NCBI GenBank assembly: GCA_046349255.1
Contig: JAXMCR010000003.1
Coordinates: forward strand, 372,001-436,000
Source: DAIODI01 sp046349255
GTDB taxonomy: Bacteria; Pseudomonadota; Alphaproteobacteria; Rhizobiales; Aestuariivirgaceae
DNA: 64,000 nt
Direction of reading: 5' to 3'
Shown here: positions 1-8,207 of the stretch, one piece after another
Layout of the letters: the number at the start of each line of letters is the position of its first letter
How positions within the stretch are numbered: position 1 is the first letter of the stretch
The notes under the pieces: model-generated
What the model saw: the letters and a program-made list of their open reading frames with translations, nothing else
Database searches by the model: none
What the model was told of the DNA's origin: nothing
Program-made: the position numbers and the translations under genes

Positions 1-908
1 AGGCCCCGCAGGTGGGCCTGCCGTATCCGGGGCCGGGATTCCTCATATTGCTCATACTCGGCGGCGGCGCGCTGTGGCTCTTGAGCCGGCTCTACCAGCA
101 GACCACCAACATCATCGCCCGCGTCGGCGGCACGCTGGCCGTGCTGATGGGCCTCTACGGTCTCGCCAGCGCCATCGGCTCCTGGGGCCTCACCGTCATC
201 GGCTTCGTGCCGATGGGCGTGTTCCTGTCGAACCGCGGGTTCATCGTGCCGAAGGTCACCTTCACCGAAGGCATCTGGAACGAGATCATCGCGCTCGTCA
301 TCGGCATCGTCGCGGCGTTCCTGATCGCGCGATGGGCACGAAGACGCCAGGAGGCGACGGGACAGCAGTTCCCGGTCGTCTGGTCGTCGATCGGGCTGAT
401 CGTCGGCCTGCCGCTCCTTACCTACTTCGTCGCGGGCGCCCCCGTGGCGATCGAGTACCCGGAACTGAAGGGCTTCAACTTCCGCGGCGGCGTGAACGTC
501 GTGCCGGAGTTCATCGCGCTGCTCGTCGCCATCTCGATCTACACGGCCTCGTTCATCGCCGAGATCGTGCGCGCCGGCATCCAGGCGGTGAGCCACGGCC
601 AGACAGAGGCCGCACACGCGCTGGGCCTTCGGCCCGGGCCGACATTGCGCCTCGTCGTGATCCCGCAGGCGATGCGGGTGATCATCCCGCCGCTCGCGAG
701 CCAGTACCTCAACCTTACCAAGAACTCCTCGCTCGCCGTGGCCGTCGGCTACCCCGATCTCGTCGCGATGGGCGGCACGGTGCTGAACCAGACAGGGCAG
801 GCGGTTGAGATCATCGGCATCTGGATGGCGGTCTACCTGTCGCTATCGCTCGCGACGTCGCTGTTCATGAACTGGTTCAACGCACGCGTGAAGCTGGTGG
901 AGCGCTAG
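1..908 (+). CDS. aapQ: General L-amino acid ABC transporter permease AapQ (5' end outside window)
   Basis: Inner-membrane permease of a polar amino-acid importer. The reading frame is open to the left edge (codons from position 3), so the N-terminus is missing; a GTG at 12 is probably internal because AapQ proteins are about 400 residues. Visible are several hydrophobic segments, the GVFLSNRG stretch characteristic of AapQ, and near the C-terminus the cytoplasmic EAA loop (EAAHALGL...PQAM) that docks on the ATPase. The stop is followed 3 bases later by the aapM start, so the genes form one operon. The binding protein gene aapJ would be expected just upstream, outside the window. Confidence 0.9.
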   Translation, partial: APQVGLPYPGPGFLILLILGGGALWLLSRLYQQTTNIIARVGGTLAVLMGLYGLASAIGSWGLTVIGFVPMGVFLSNRGFIVPKVTFTEGIWNEIIALVIGIVAAFLIARWARRRQEATGQQFPVVWSSIGLIVGLPLLTYFVAGAPVAIEYPELKGFNFRGGVNVVPEFIALLVAISIYTASFIAEIVRAGIQAVSHGQTEAAHALGLRPGPTLRLVVIPQAMRVIIPPLASQYLNLTKNSSLAVAVGYPDLVAMGGTVLNQTGQAVEIIGIWMAVYLSLSLATSLFMNWFNARVKLVER

Positions 909-911
909 CCG

Positions 912-2225
912 ATGACCGATGCAGGCTGGGACGATCGCAGCTGGGTGCGCACCGAGGACGCGCCGCGCCTCGCCGCGCCCGCCAACACCACCGGTATTCC
1001 GGGCTGGCTTTCCGAAAACCTGTTCTCGTCGTGGACGAACGGCGTCCTGACCGTGCTGTTCCTTGCCTTCGTTGGCTGGATCCTCAGCGGGCTGATCGAC
1101 TGGGGCATCGTGAAGGGCGTGTTCTCCGGCGCCGATCGCGAGGCATGCGTCGCGAGCCCCGAAGGCGCCTGCTGGGCGTTCGTCTGGGCGAAGTTCCCGC
1201 AATGGATCTACGGCTTCTTCCCGATCGACCAGCGCTGGCGCGTCAACATCGCCTTCGTGCTCGGCATCCTCGGGCTGATCGCGCTGCTCGTGCCGCGCAT
1301 TCCCTACAAGCGCGAGGCGGTGCTGTTCATGCTGCTCGTCTACCCGCTGGTCACGCTGATCCTCCTCACCGGCGGGCACTTCCTGTTCTCGCAGGGCACG
1401 TGGATCTTCATGCTGGGGCTCGTCGCGCTGTTCGCCGCCGTCCTGTTCGGGCTCGCCCTCGTCGGGCGCGTGATCGACGTGTCGGTGGCGGTCAAGACGT
1501 CGATCGCCGCGCTGCTCCTGGTCGTGGTGGTGATGGCCATCCTCTCGATCGACTTCGGCCTCCAGCCGGTCGAGACCTCGAATTGGGGTGGCCTCCTCCT
1601 GACCCTCGTGGTCGCCGTCACCGGCATCGTCGCATCGCTGCCGCTCGGCATCCTGCTGGCCCTGGGCCGGCGCTCGAACATGCCGGTCGTGCGGCTGTTC
1701 TCGGTGATTTTCATCGAACTCTGGCGCGGCGTGCCGCTGATCTCGGTGCTGTTCATGGCGTCCGTGATGCTGCCGCTGTTCCTTCCCGAGGGCGTCAATT
1801 TCGACAAGCTGCTGCGCTGCCTCATCGGCGTGGCGCTGTTCTCCTCGGCCTACATGGCCGAGGTGGTGCGCGGCGGCCTGCAGGCGATCCCGAAGGGCCA
1901 GTACGAGGCGGCGAGCGCGCTGGGCCTCGGCTTCTGGCCCTCGATGGGGCTGATCATCCTGCCGCAGGCGCTGAAGATCGTGATCCCGGGCATCGTCAAC
2001 TCGTTCATCAGCCTGTTCAAGGACACGACGCTCGTCTCGATCATTGGGCTGTTCGACCTGCTCGGCATCGTCCAATCGGGCTTTGCCGACGCGAAGTGGG
2101 CCTCGCCGCAGACCGGCTCGACCGGGTACTTCTTCGCCGCGCTCATGTTCTGGCTCTTCTGCTTCCTCATGTCCCGCTACTCGATGTTCATGGAACGCCG
2201 GCTCCACACCGGTCACCGCCGCTAG
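912..2225 (+). CDS. aapM: General L-amino acid ABC transporter permease AapM
   Basis: Second permease of the Aap importer, 437 residues. A polar N-terminal stretch is followed by multiple membrane segments. The ABC permease core lies in the C-terminal half (about residues 225-430) with the EAA loop (YEAASALGLG...LPQALK) that contacts AapP. The length and the long N-terminal extension before the permease domain are typical of AapM. It sits 3 bases after aapQ and 18 bases before aapP in the usual Q-M-P order. It should form a heterodimer with AapQ and import several L-amino acids. Confidence 0.93.
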   Translation: MTDAGWDDRSWVRTEDAPRLAAPANTTGIPGWLSENLFSSWTNGVLTVLFLAFVGWILSGLIDWGIVKGVFSGADREACVASPEGACWAFVWAKFPQWIYGFFPIDQRWRVNIAFVLGILGLIALLVPRIPYKREAVLFMLLVYPLVTLILLTGGHFLFSQGTWIFMLGLVALFAAVLFGLALVGRVIDVSVAVKTSIAALLLVVVVMAILSIDFGLQPVETSNWGGLLLTLVVAVTGIVASLPLGILLALGRRSNMPVVRLFSVIFIELWRGVPLISVLFMASVMLPLFLPEGVNFDKLLRCLIGVALFSSAYMAEVVRGGLQAIPKGQYEAASALGLGFWPSMGLIILPQALKIVIPGIVNSFISLFKDTTLVSIIGLFDLLGIVQSGFADAKWASPQTGSTGYFFAALMFWLFCFLMSRYSMFMERRLHTGHRR

Positions 2226-2243
2226 CTCCGAAGGGGATTCTCC

Positions 2244-3035
2244 ATGGCCGCAACCGCGACCCGCAAAGCCAACGCCCTCAGCGCCCGCGAGCGTTCGGGG
2301 GGCGACGTCGCCATCCAGATCTCCGGCATGAACAAGTGGTACGGCGATTTCCACGTGCTGCGCGACATCAACCTCACCGTCTACCGCGGCGAACGCATCG
2401 TCATTTGCGGTCCTTCGGGCTCCGGCAAGTCGACGCTGATCCGCTGCATCAACCGGCTCGAGCAGCACCAGCAGGGCCAGATCATCGTCGACGGCATCGA
2501 GCTCACCGACGATGTGAAGCGCATCGACGAGATCCGCCGCGAGGTCGGCATGGTGTTCCAGCACTTCAACCTGTTCCCGCATCTGACCGTGATGGAGAAC
2601 TGCACGCTGGCGCCGATCTGGGTGCGCAAGATGCCGAAGGCGGAAGCCGAGGAGGTTGCGCTGAAGTTCCTCAAGCGCGTGAAGATCCCCGAGCAGGCGC
2701 ACAAGTACCCGGGCCAACTCTCCGGCGGCCAGCAGCAGCGCGTGGCGATCGCGCGGTCGCTGTGCATGAACCCGCGCATCATGCTGTTCGACGAGCCGAC
2801 CTCGGCGCTCGACCCCGAGATGATCAAGGAAGTGCTCGAGGTGATGGTCGATCTCGCCGAGAGCGGCATGACCATGCTCTGCGTCACCCACGAGATGGGC
2901 TTTGCCCGCCAGGTCGCCGACCGGGTGATCTTCATGGACCAGGGCCAGATCGTGGAGCAGAACGCCCCGGCCGAGTTCTTCTCCAATCCGAAGAGCGAGC
3001 GCACGAAGCTGTTCCTGTCGCAGATCCTCCATTAG
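2244..3035 (+). CDS. aapP: Amino acid ABC transporter ATP-binding protein AapP
   Basis: Cytoplasmic ATPase of the Aap importer, 263 residues. It has an intact Walker A (GPSGSGKST), an ABC signature (LSGGQQQRVAIA), Walker B with the catalytic glutamate (MLFDEPTSALDP) and the switch histidine (VTHEMGFA). The first ~25 residues are a variable extension. An alternative later start is the methionine at the MNKWYGDF stretch, but the ATG at 2244 has a purine-rich region upstream and is kept. Last gene of the aap operon visible here. Confidence 0.95.
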   Translation: MAATATRKANALSARERSGGDVAIQISGMNKWYGDFHVLRDINLTVYRGERIVICGPSGSGKSTLIRCINRLEQHQQGQIIVDGIELTDDVKRIDEIRREVGMVFQHFNLFPHLTVMENCTLAPIWVRKMPKAEAEEVALKFLKRVKIPEQAHKYPGQLSGGQQQRVAIARSLCMNPRIMLFDEPTSALDPEMIKEVLEVMVDLAESGMTMLCVTHEMGFARQVADRVIFMDQGQIVEQNAPAEFFSNPKSERTKLFLSQILH

Positions 3036-3135
3036 GGACGCGTAACATCGCCGCAGGGGGCCGGAACTCGCCTCATTGCGCGTTGCATGGTAGCCTTTCC
3101 AGTGCGCTGCCTCGCGCGCCTGCCGGGAGACCGTG

Positions 3136-3891
3136 ATGAACCGCTCGCTTGCCGCCACGATCGTTGCCGCCCTTCTGGCGGTGGAGGGGCCTGCCCTCGT
3201 CATGGCGCAAACCACCCCGCCGGCCGCCCCGGAGCCTGCTGCGCCGCCTGCGCCCGCGACGCCGCCCGTCGCTCCCGCGCCGGCAGAACCGCCTGCGGCT
3301 CCGGCCCAGGACCAGAACCAGGGTCAGGACCAGAACCAGGATCAGGACCAGAATCAGGGGCAAGACCAGAATCAGGGGCAGGACCAGTCGCAGCCCGACA
3401 ACGGCCCGGACCAGTCGATGCCCACCTTTGAACAGGTGGAGCTCACCCCGGAGGTCGCCAAGAAGGCCGTCGACTCGCTGCTCGTCATCCAGGACAAGTA
3501 CAAGGATGCCGACTTCGGCGACCCATCGGACCCCGCCGCCTTTGCCCAGTCGATGAAGGACGCCGGCGTCTATGACCAGGTGCTCGCCGACCTGAAGCAG
3601 TACGGTTTCACCTCGGTCGAGGACTGGGCGCGGGCCTTCATGAGCCTGTGGATCGCAGGCTCGTTCGTGAAGGACGGGCAGGACCCGGCGGACGTCGACA
3701 AGCAGATCGAGGAAGTCCAGAACGACAAGACCGTGTCGCAGGAAGAGCGCGACTCGACCATCGCGTGGCTCAAGGCGATGAAGCCCACCGACAACAACAT
3801 GAAGGTCGCTCGCGACCTCTACGCCGACCCGGCCTACAAGCCGAAGCTCGACGACATGCTCCAGATCGATGCCGGCGAAGGCGTCGAGTAA
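3136..3891 (+). CDS. Secreted protein with Pro/Ala-rich and QDQNQG-repeat linker
   Basis: Unknown function. The ATG at 3136 (or GTG at 3133) begins a signal peptide (MNRSLAATIVAALLAVEG, cleavage probably after VMAQ). A Pro/Ala-rich stretch follows (residues ~25-57), then four and a half QDQNQG repeats (~58-87), then a ~165-residue acidic, mostly helical domain without cysteines. The layout suggests a periplasmic protein whose soluble domain is held away from its N-terminus by a flexible low-complexity linker. I do not recognise the C-terminal domain. It stands alone, about 100 bases after aapP on the same strand and convergent with the GNAT gene (stops 1 base apart). Confidence 0.75.
   Translation: MNRSLAATIVAALLAVEGPALVMAQTTPPAAPEPAAPPAPATPPVAPAPAEPPAAPAQDQNQGQDQNQDQDQNQGQDQNQGQDQSQPDNGPDQSMPTFEQVELTPEVAKKAVDSLLVIQDKYKDADFGDPSDPAAFAQSMKDAGVYDQVLADLKQYGFTSVEDWARAFMSLWIAGSFVKDGQDPADVDKQIEEVQNDKTVSQEERDSTIAWLKAMKPTDNNMKVARDLYADPAYKPKLDDMLQIDAGEGVE
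3307..3396 (+). repeat. 18-bp tandem repeat coding QDQNQG
   Basis: Four complete 18-bp units beginning at 3307, 3325, 3343 and 3361, plus a partial fifth. Each reads roughly CAGGACCAGAAYCAGGRK and preserves the reading frame. It lies inside the secreted-protein gene. Copy number is likely to vary between strains by slippage; unit multiples keep the frame. Confidence 0.85.
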
Positions 3892-4503
3892 CTACATGCC
3901 CGGCAACAGCTCGAGCTTCTTCTCTTTGCGCGCGTAGGGCGTGAAGCCGGCGCGCTGGTAAAGGGTGAGCGCGCGCGGGTCGTCGAGCGTGCAGGTCTCG
4001 ACGATGACGCGCTGCGGCTTCAGCGACCACGCCACCTCGACTGACTCTCCCAGCAGCCAGCGGCCGAGCCCGCGGCCATGATACTCCGCGACGAGGCCGA
4101 GATACTTGATCTCGACTTCATTGCCTGCGCGCGCGTCGAGTTCGAAGTAGCCGGCGGGGACGCCCTCCACGTAGGCGACGTAGACGTGCACGCGCTCGTC
4201 CGCGAGGATCGTGGCCAGCTCCGCATCCGAGAGCTTCTTGCGATCGACCCACAGGAAGTCACGGCCGATGACGTCGTAGAGGTAGCGGTAGAAGTGCACC
4301 GGCACGTGCCGCGCCCGCATCAGCGCAAGGCCCCGGATGTTGATCGGCGCCTCGACCCTGAGGCCGGGGTTCGCCGTCATCTCGAGGAAGGTGACCACTG
4401 TGTCGACGCTCCGCACGTTCGACTTTGCGGATCCCTTCTTGCCGGACCTCGACTTGTCCTTTGCCTTGCCGGCAGACTTCGCGCCCGGGGCCGTCTTCGC
4501 CAT
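3892..4503 (-). CDS. GNAT-family N-acetyltransferase with Lys-rich N-terminus
   Basis: 203-residue putative acetyl-CoA-dependent acetyltransferase, substrate unknown. The start is set at the ATG at 4503 (MAKTAPGAKS), because upstream sequence belongs to the sseA-like gene that ends at 4509. Residues ~1-35 are Lys/Ser/Gly-rich and probably disordered. The GNAT core follows, with the acetyl-CoA loop seen as YHGRGLGRWLL (Q/RxxGxG/A-like) and the C-terminal ALTLYQRAGFTPYARKEK strand typical of GNAT folds. It closes a five-gene minus-strand run headed by the 2OG oxygenase; the gap to the sulfurtransferase is 5 bases, suggesting cotranscription. Confidence 0.85.
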   Translation of the reverse strand: MAKTAPGAKSAGKAKDKSRSGKKGSAKSNVRSVDTVVTFLEMTANPGLRVEAPINIRGLALMRARHVPVHFYRYLYDVIGRDFLWVDRKKLSDAELATILADERVHVYVAYVEGVPAGYFELDARAGNEVEIKYLGLVAEYHGRGLGRWLLGESVEVAWSLKPQRVIVETCTLDDPRALTLYQRAGFTPYARKEKKLELLPGM

Positions 4504-4508
4504 GGAGG

Positions 4509-5354
4509 TCAGCCCGTGGTTTCGACCGGCAGCGCTGTATCCGCACCCCATTCTGCCCAGGAGCCGTCATAGAGTGCGTTGTCGTTGTGGCCGATCATCG
4601 AAAGGCCGAGCGTGAGGATCGCCGCGGTGACGCCGGAACCGCAGCTCGTGATGATCGGCTTCTTCAGGTCGACACCCGCCGCCTCGAACACCTTGCGGAT
4701 CTCAGACGGCGACTTCAGCGTCTTGTCCGGATTGAGCAGGCTCGCGTAGTGCACGTTCTTCGCGCCGGGGATATGGCCGCCGCGCACGCCCGGCCGCGGC
4801 TCGGGCTCGGAGGCCGTGAAGCGGGGCTTGCCGCGCGCGTCGGCGATCTGGGCGGTGCGCTTCTTCATCGCCTCGAGTACCTCGCCCTTGTCGCGCACGA
4901 GCATCGCCTGGTAGCGCGCCGTGTAGTGACGTTCCTGACGCTTCGGCGGCGGTCCTTCCTCGACGGGACGCTCCTCGCGCTTCCACTTCGGGAAGCCACC
5001 GTCGAGCACGGCGACATCGTTGTGCCCGAACACCTTGAACATCCACCAGACGCGTGCGGCCGAAAACAGCCCTTGCGTGTCGTAGACGACGATGCGCTTG
5101 CCGTCGCCGAGCCCCATGCGGCGCACGCGCTGGGCGAATTTCTCGGGCTTCGGCAGCATGTGCGGCAGGGGGCTGTCGGTGTCGCAGATGTCGTCGATGT
5201 CGAAGAACAGCGCGCCCGGAATGTGCTCGGCGAGATATTCCGCCTTCGGGTCGCGCTTCTCCGTCGGCAGGTGCCAGGAGGCATCGAGGATCTCGACGTC
5301 CGGCGCCTCGAGGTGCTTCTCCAGCCATTCGGTTGATACGATGTCGTCGGACAC
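4509..5354 (-). CDS. sseA: 3-mercaptopyruvate sulfurtransferase (two-domain rhodanese)
   Basis: 281 residues, the usual length for a tandem rhodanese-domain sulfurtransferase that moves sulfane sulfur from 3-mercaptopyruvate to thiols or cyanide. The inactive N-terminal rhodanese domain covers about residues 1-140. The C-terminal domain carries the active-site loop CGSGVTA, with the nucleophilic Cys and the G-S-G-V pattern typical of mercaptopyruvate rather than thiosulfate transferases. It lies 30 bases after the AlaX-like gene, and cysteine synthase is in the same run, so a role in cysteine/sulfur metabolism fits the context. Confidence 0.92.
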   Translation of the reverse strand: MSDDIVSTEWLEKHLEAPDVEILDASWHLPTEKRDPKAEYLAEHIPGALFFDIDDICDTDSPLPHMLPKPEKFAQRVRRMGLGDGKRIVVYDTQGLFSAARVWWMFKVFGHNDVAVLDGGFPKWKREERPVEEGPPPKRQERHYTARYQAMLVRDKGEVLEAMKKRTAQIADARGKPRFTASEPEPRPGVRGGHIPGAKNVHYASLLNPDKTLKSPSEIRKVFEAAGVDLKKPIITSCGSGVTAAILTLGLSMIGHNDNALYDGSWAEWGADTALPVETTG

Positions 5355-5384
5355 GGGTCGCCGGCTCCCTCTCGCGTCGGTTCT

Positions 5385-6107
5385 TTAGGACAGTAGTGAA
5401 ATGCGGATGCGCTTGTTCTGCCGGCCCTTGCTCTCGATGCGGCCGACGGAGACGAGGCCGATCTCGCGCGTCTCCTTCACGTGCGTGCCTCCGCAGGGCT
5501 GGAGGTCGATCTTGCCGTCCTCGCCGATCATCACGAGGCGCACCTTGCCGGTGCCGGTCGGCGGTTTCACCGACATGGTGCGCACGAGGCCGGGGTTGGC
5601 AGCGAGCTCTTCGTCCGTGATCCAGCGCTCGCTCACCGGGTGGTTCTCGGCGATCAGCCGGTTGAGGTTCAGTTCGAGGTCCTCGCGCGTCACGGCGCCC
5701 GCTTCCGGAATGTCGAAGTCGAGGCGGCCGCCTTCCGCGCCGATCTGGCCGCCGGTGACGGGGTAGGGGACGAGCGAGCAGACGAGGTGCATCGCCGTGT
5801 GGATGCGCATGTGGCGGTGCCGCGCGGCCCAGTCGAGCGAGGCGGTGACTGATTGGCCGATGTCCGGCTCGGGCGAATTCTCGAGCGGCACATGCACGAT
5901 GTGACCGTTCTCGTCCTTCACCGTCGTGACGATCTGGATCGGCTCGAACGTGTGCACGTCGAGGATGCCCTTGTCGCCGGGCTGGCCGCCGGCCATGGCA
6001 TAGAACACGGTGCGGTCGAGCACGATGCCGCCGCGTTCCGTCACGCCGATGACCTTCGCCTGGCAGGTGCGAGCGTAGGCGTCCTCGCGGTAGAGCAGTT
6101 CGGTCAC
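5385..6107 (-). CDS. Alanyl-tRNA editing protein (AlaX-like)
   Basis: Free-standing homologue of the AlaRS editing domain, 240 residues, expected to hydrolyse mischarged Ser- or Gly-tRNA(Ala). The zinc-binding motifs are intact: HxxxH (HTAMH) in the middle and CGGTH near the C-terminus. The GTG start at 6107 is favoured because it overlaps the cysteine synthase stop (GTGA at 6104-6107), giving translational coupling; the longer open frame upstream is only antisense to cysK and has no family similarity. Its tight linkage to cysteine synthase is unusual enough to note. Confidence 0.9.
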   Translation of the reverse strand: MTELLYREDAYARTCQAKVIGVTERGGIVLDRTVFYAMAGGQPGDKGILDVHTFEPIQIVTTVKDENGHIVHVPLENSPEPDIGQSVTASLDWAARHRHMRIHTAMHLVCSLVPYPVTGGQIGAEGGRLDFDIPEAGAVTREDLELNLNRLIAENHPVSERWITDEELAANPGLVRTMSVKPPTGTGKVRLVMIGEDGKIDLQPCGGTHVKETREIGLVSVGRIESKGRQNKRIRISLLS

Positions 6108-7159
6108 GCAGTTACCTCTTCGAACACGGTCGGCATTGGCGGGCGCTTCTGCGCGAGCCATTCCGGGACGGGAAGATCCTTGGATTTGAGAAACGCCGGG
6201 TCGAACAGCTTCGATTGGTAGCGCGTGCCGTAGTCGCACAGGATCGTGACGATGGTGTGCCCGGGTCCCATGTCGCGTGCGAGACTCATAGCACCGGCGA
6301 CGTTGATGCCCGAGGAGCCGCCGAGGCACAGCCCTTCGTGCTCGAGGAGTTCGAACACGATCTCGACCGCCTCTGCGTCACCGATGCGGTACGCTTCGTC
6401 CACCACCGCACCCTCGATGTTCTTCGTGATGCGGCCCTGGCCGATGCCTTCGGTGATCGAGGAGCCTTCGGCCTTGAGTTCCCCCGTCTTGTAGTAGCTG
6501 TAGAGCGCCGCTCCGTGCGGGTCGGCGAGCGCGATCTTCACGTTGCGGTTCTTCGCCTTGAGACCATCGGAGACGCCGCCCAGCGTGCCGCCGGAGCCCA
6601 CTGCGCAGACGAAGCCCGATACCCTGCCGTCGGTCTGCCGCCAGATCTCCTCGGCGGTGGTGCGCACGTGCGCCTCGCGGTTGGCGACGTTGTCGAACTG
6701 GTTCGCCCACACCGCGCCGCCCTCGCGTTCCGCCGCGAGCTTCTTCGCCAGCCGCTCGGAGTAGCGCACGTAGTTGTTGGGGTTCTTGTAGGGGACAGCC
6801 GGCACCTCGACGAGTTCGGCGCCGAGGAGGCGCAGCGTCTCCTTCTTCTCGCGTGACTGGGTCTCAGGGATCACGATCACCGTCTTGTAGCCGAGCGCGT
6901 TGGCGACCATCGCGAGGCCGATGCCGGTGTTGCCGGCGGTGCCCTCGACGATCGTGCCGCCCGGTCCCAGCGTGCCGCGCTTCACTGCGTCCTCGATGAT
7001 CGAGAGCGCGGCGCGGTCCTTCACCGACTGGCCGGGGTTCATGAACTCCGCCTTGCCAAGGATCTCGCAGCCGGTGAGCTCGGAGGCCCGCTTCAGCCGG
7101 ATGAGAGGCGTGTTGCCGATCGCGGCGAGGACGTCCTGCCTGGTGTCCATGGTGCTCAT
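6104..7159 (-). CDS. cysK: Cysteine synthase (O-acetylserine sulfhydrylase family)
   Basis: PLP-dependent enzyme making cysteine from O-acetylserine and sulfide, 351 residues, slightly longer than typical CysK (~310-330). The PLP lysine lies in NPGQSVKDRAAL near residue 45, the substrate loop is EGTAGNTGIG, and the phosphate-binding glycine loop is SGGTLGG. The C-terminal ~35 residues (after LCDYGTRYQSKLF) are an extension seen in some proteobacterial homologues. A cystathionine beta-synthase-like specificity cannot be excluded. It overlaps the AlaX-like gene by 4 bp and starts 13 bases after the 2OG oxygenase stop. Confidence 0.9.
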   Translation of the reverse strand: MSTMDTRQDVLAAIGNTPLIRLKRASELTGCEILGKAEFMNPGQSVKDRAALSIIEDAVKRGTLGPGGTIVEGTAGNTGIGLAMVANALGYKTVIVIPETQSREKKETLRLLGAELVEVPAVPYKNPNNYVRYSERLAKKLAAEREGGAVWANQFDNVANREAHVRTTAEEIWRQTDGRVSGFVCAVGSGGTLGGVSDGLKAKNRNVKIALADPHGAALYSYYKTGELKAEGSSITEGIGQGRITKNIEGAVVDEAYRIGDAEAVEIVFELLEHEGLCLGGSSGINVAGAMSLARDMGPGHTIVTILCDYGTRYQSKLFDPAFLKSKDLPVPEWLAQKRPPMPTVFEEVTA

Positions 7160-7172
7160 GTGTCTCTCGTCG

Positions 7173-7736
7173 TCAGAAGCGCGGGTGCAGGAACGTGGTA
7201 CAGACGTATTTGGGCCCGCTCAAGGGCGGTGCGCCGCGGTGCCGGTAGGTCCAGGCGACGGGAAAGAAGCCGAGGCGGCCTTCCTTGCACGGGATCGAGG
7301 TTTTCTGGTCCTCGAATTCGGTGTGGCCGCCCTCGGCGACGTCATTGAAATACCACTGGACCGCGAGCACGCGTGAAACGTTCTGCGCTGAATTGCAGTC
7401 GATGTGCCAGTGAAACTGCCCGCCGATGTCATACTTCTTCACGCGCAGCGGCTCGGCGTAGAGCGACTTGTGGTCCATGCCGGCGAGGAATTTCACGTCG
7501 CGCTGGTACTTGCCGAGCCCGATCGACATCGACTTCTGCAACTCCTGCTGGATGTCGGCCCACGAATTGTCGAGGATCAGCTCGGTCGTCTGCTTGCCCT
7601 TGAGGTCGGTCTCCGGCCCCTTGTTGCCGGACACCATGCCGACCATGCGACGCGGGTCCGTGTCGAACCGGCGGATGATTTCGCGGCAGGTCTCGGGTGT
7701 GAGCGAGTCGTCGTAAAAGCGGATGAAGTCGGTCAT
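7173..7736 (-). CDS. 2OG-Fe(II) dioxygenase, prolyl-4-hydroxylase type
   Basis: 187 residues beginning MTDFIRFYDD (an upstream Met at 7739 is one residue longer). The non-haem iron triad is visible as HxD (WHIDCN) and a distal His (TYRHRG), with a likely 2-oxoglutarate-binding basic residue just after (GPKYVCT). The double-stranded beta-helix core spans roughly residues 85-187, as in P4Hc proteins. Substrate unknown. First gene of the minus-strand run ending in GNAT; the 13-base gap to cysK suggests cotranscription. Confidence 0.87.
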   Translation of the reverse strand: MTDFIRFYDDSLTPETCREIIRRFDTDPRRMVGMVSGNKGPETDLKGKQTTELILDNSWADIQQELQKSMSIGLGKYQRDVKFLAGMDHKSLYAEPLRVKKYDIGGQFHWHIDCNSAQNVSRVLAVQWYFNDVAEGGHTEFEDQKTSIPCKEGRLGFFPVAWTYRHRGAPPLSGPKYVCTTFLHPRF

Positions 7737-7823
7737 CAAAGCCCTCCCGGCTCTGGCCCGGACAGTGGAGGCGAGGCTTCGGGGAAGTCAAGTGAAGCGG
7801 GCGTGACCGGCCCGCGGACGCGC

Positions 7824-8057
7824 TCAGAGCCGGATGAACGCGTTCAGGATCTCGGGTTGGTAGGTCTCCGGCACGTAGCCCGGCTCGAACTGGTGCACGA
7901 TGCAGATGCCGAGCGGGAGGTAGTCCGAGTTCGGCATGTGGAACCAGCGCAGGAATTCGCCGGTCGTGATCAGACCGTTGGTGTAGAGCGTAAACACCTT
8001 CGCCGAGAACGGATGCAGCGACGGGGGCAGGCACTTGCGCGCATCGTCCATGCCCAT
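7824..8057 (-). CDS. Small protein of unknown function (77 aa)
   Basis: Not recognised. A clear AAGGAG Shine-Dalgarno lies 7 bases before the ATG, and codon use matches the neighbours, so it is probably translated. The sequence is aromatic- and proline-rich, soluble-looking, with no Cys pair that would suggest a zinc ribbon and no membrane segment. It lies 87 bases upstream of the 2OG oxygenase on the same strand and could share its promoter; on the other side it is divergent from the pentapeptide-repeat gene. Confidence 0.65.
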   Translation of the reverse strand: MGMDDARKCLPPSLHPFSAKVFTLYTNGLITTGEFLRWFHMPNSDYLPLGICIVHQFEPGYVPETYQPEILNAFIRL

Positions 8058-8207
8058 CGGGGCGCTCCTTGCCGGCTCGGTTGCAACGCCCGTTCAGTGT
8101 CTCCGGTTCGACCCCGATACGCAAAGGATCGATTCCACCTGATGCAACTTCCCGATAGACTGCCCAAAAAAGTGATCGACCGGGGTGCGGCAGGAGGAGT
8201 TTGCTGG

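Noticed and set aside
843..3215. 790-codon minus-strand open frame opposite aapM/aapP
   Set aside because: His/Asp/Arg/Glu-rich composition with no family pattern; it is the antisense of a high-GC gene set with strong third-position bias.
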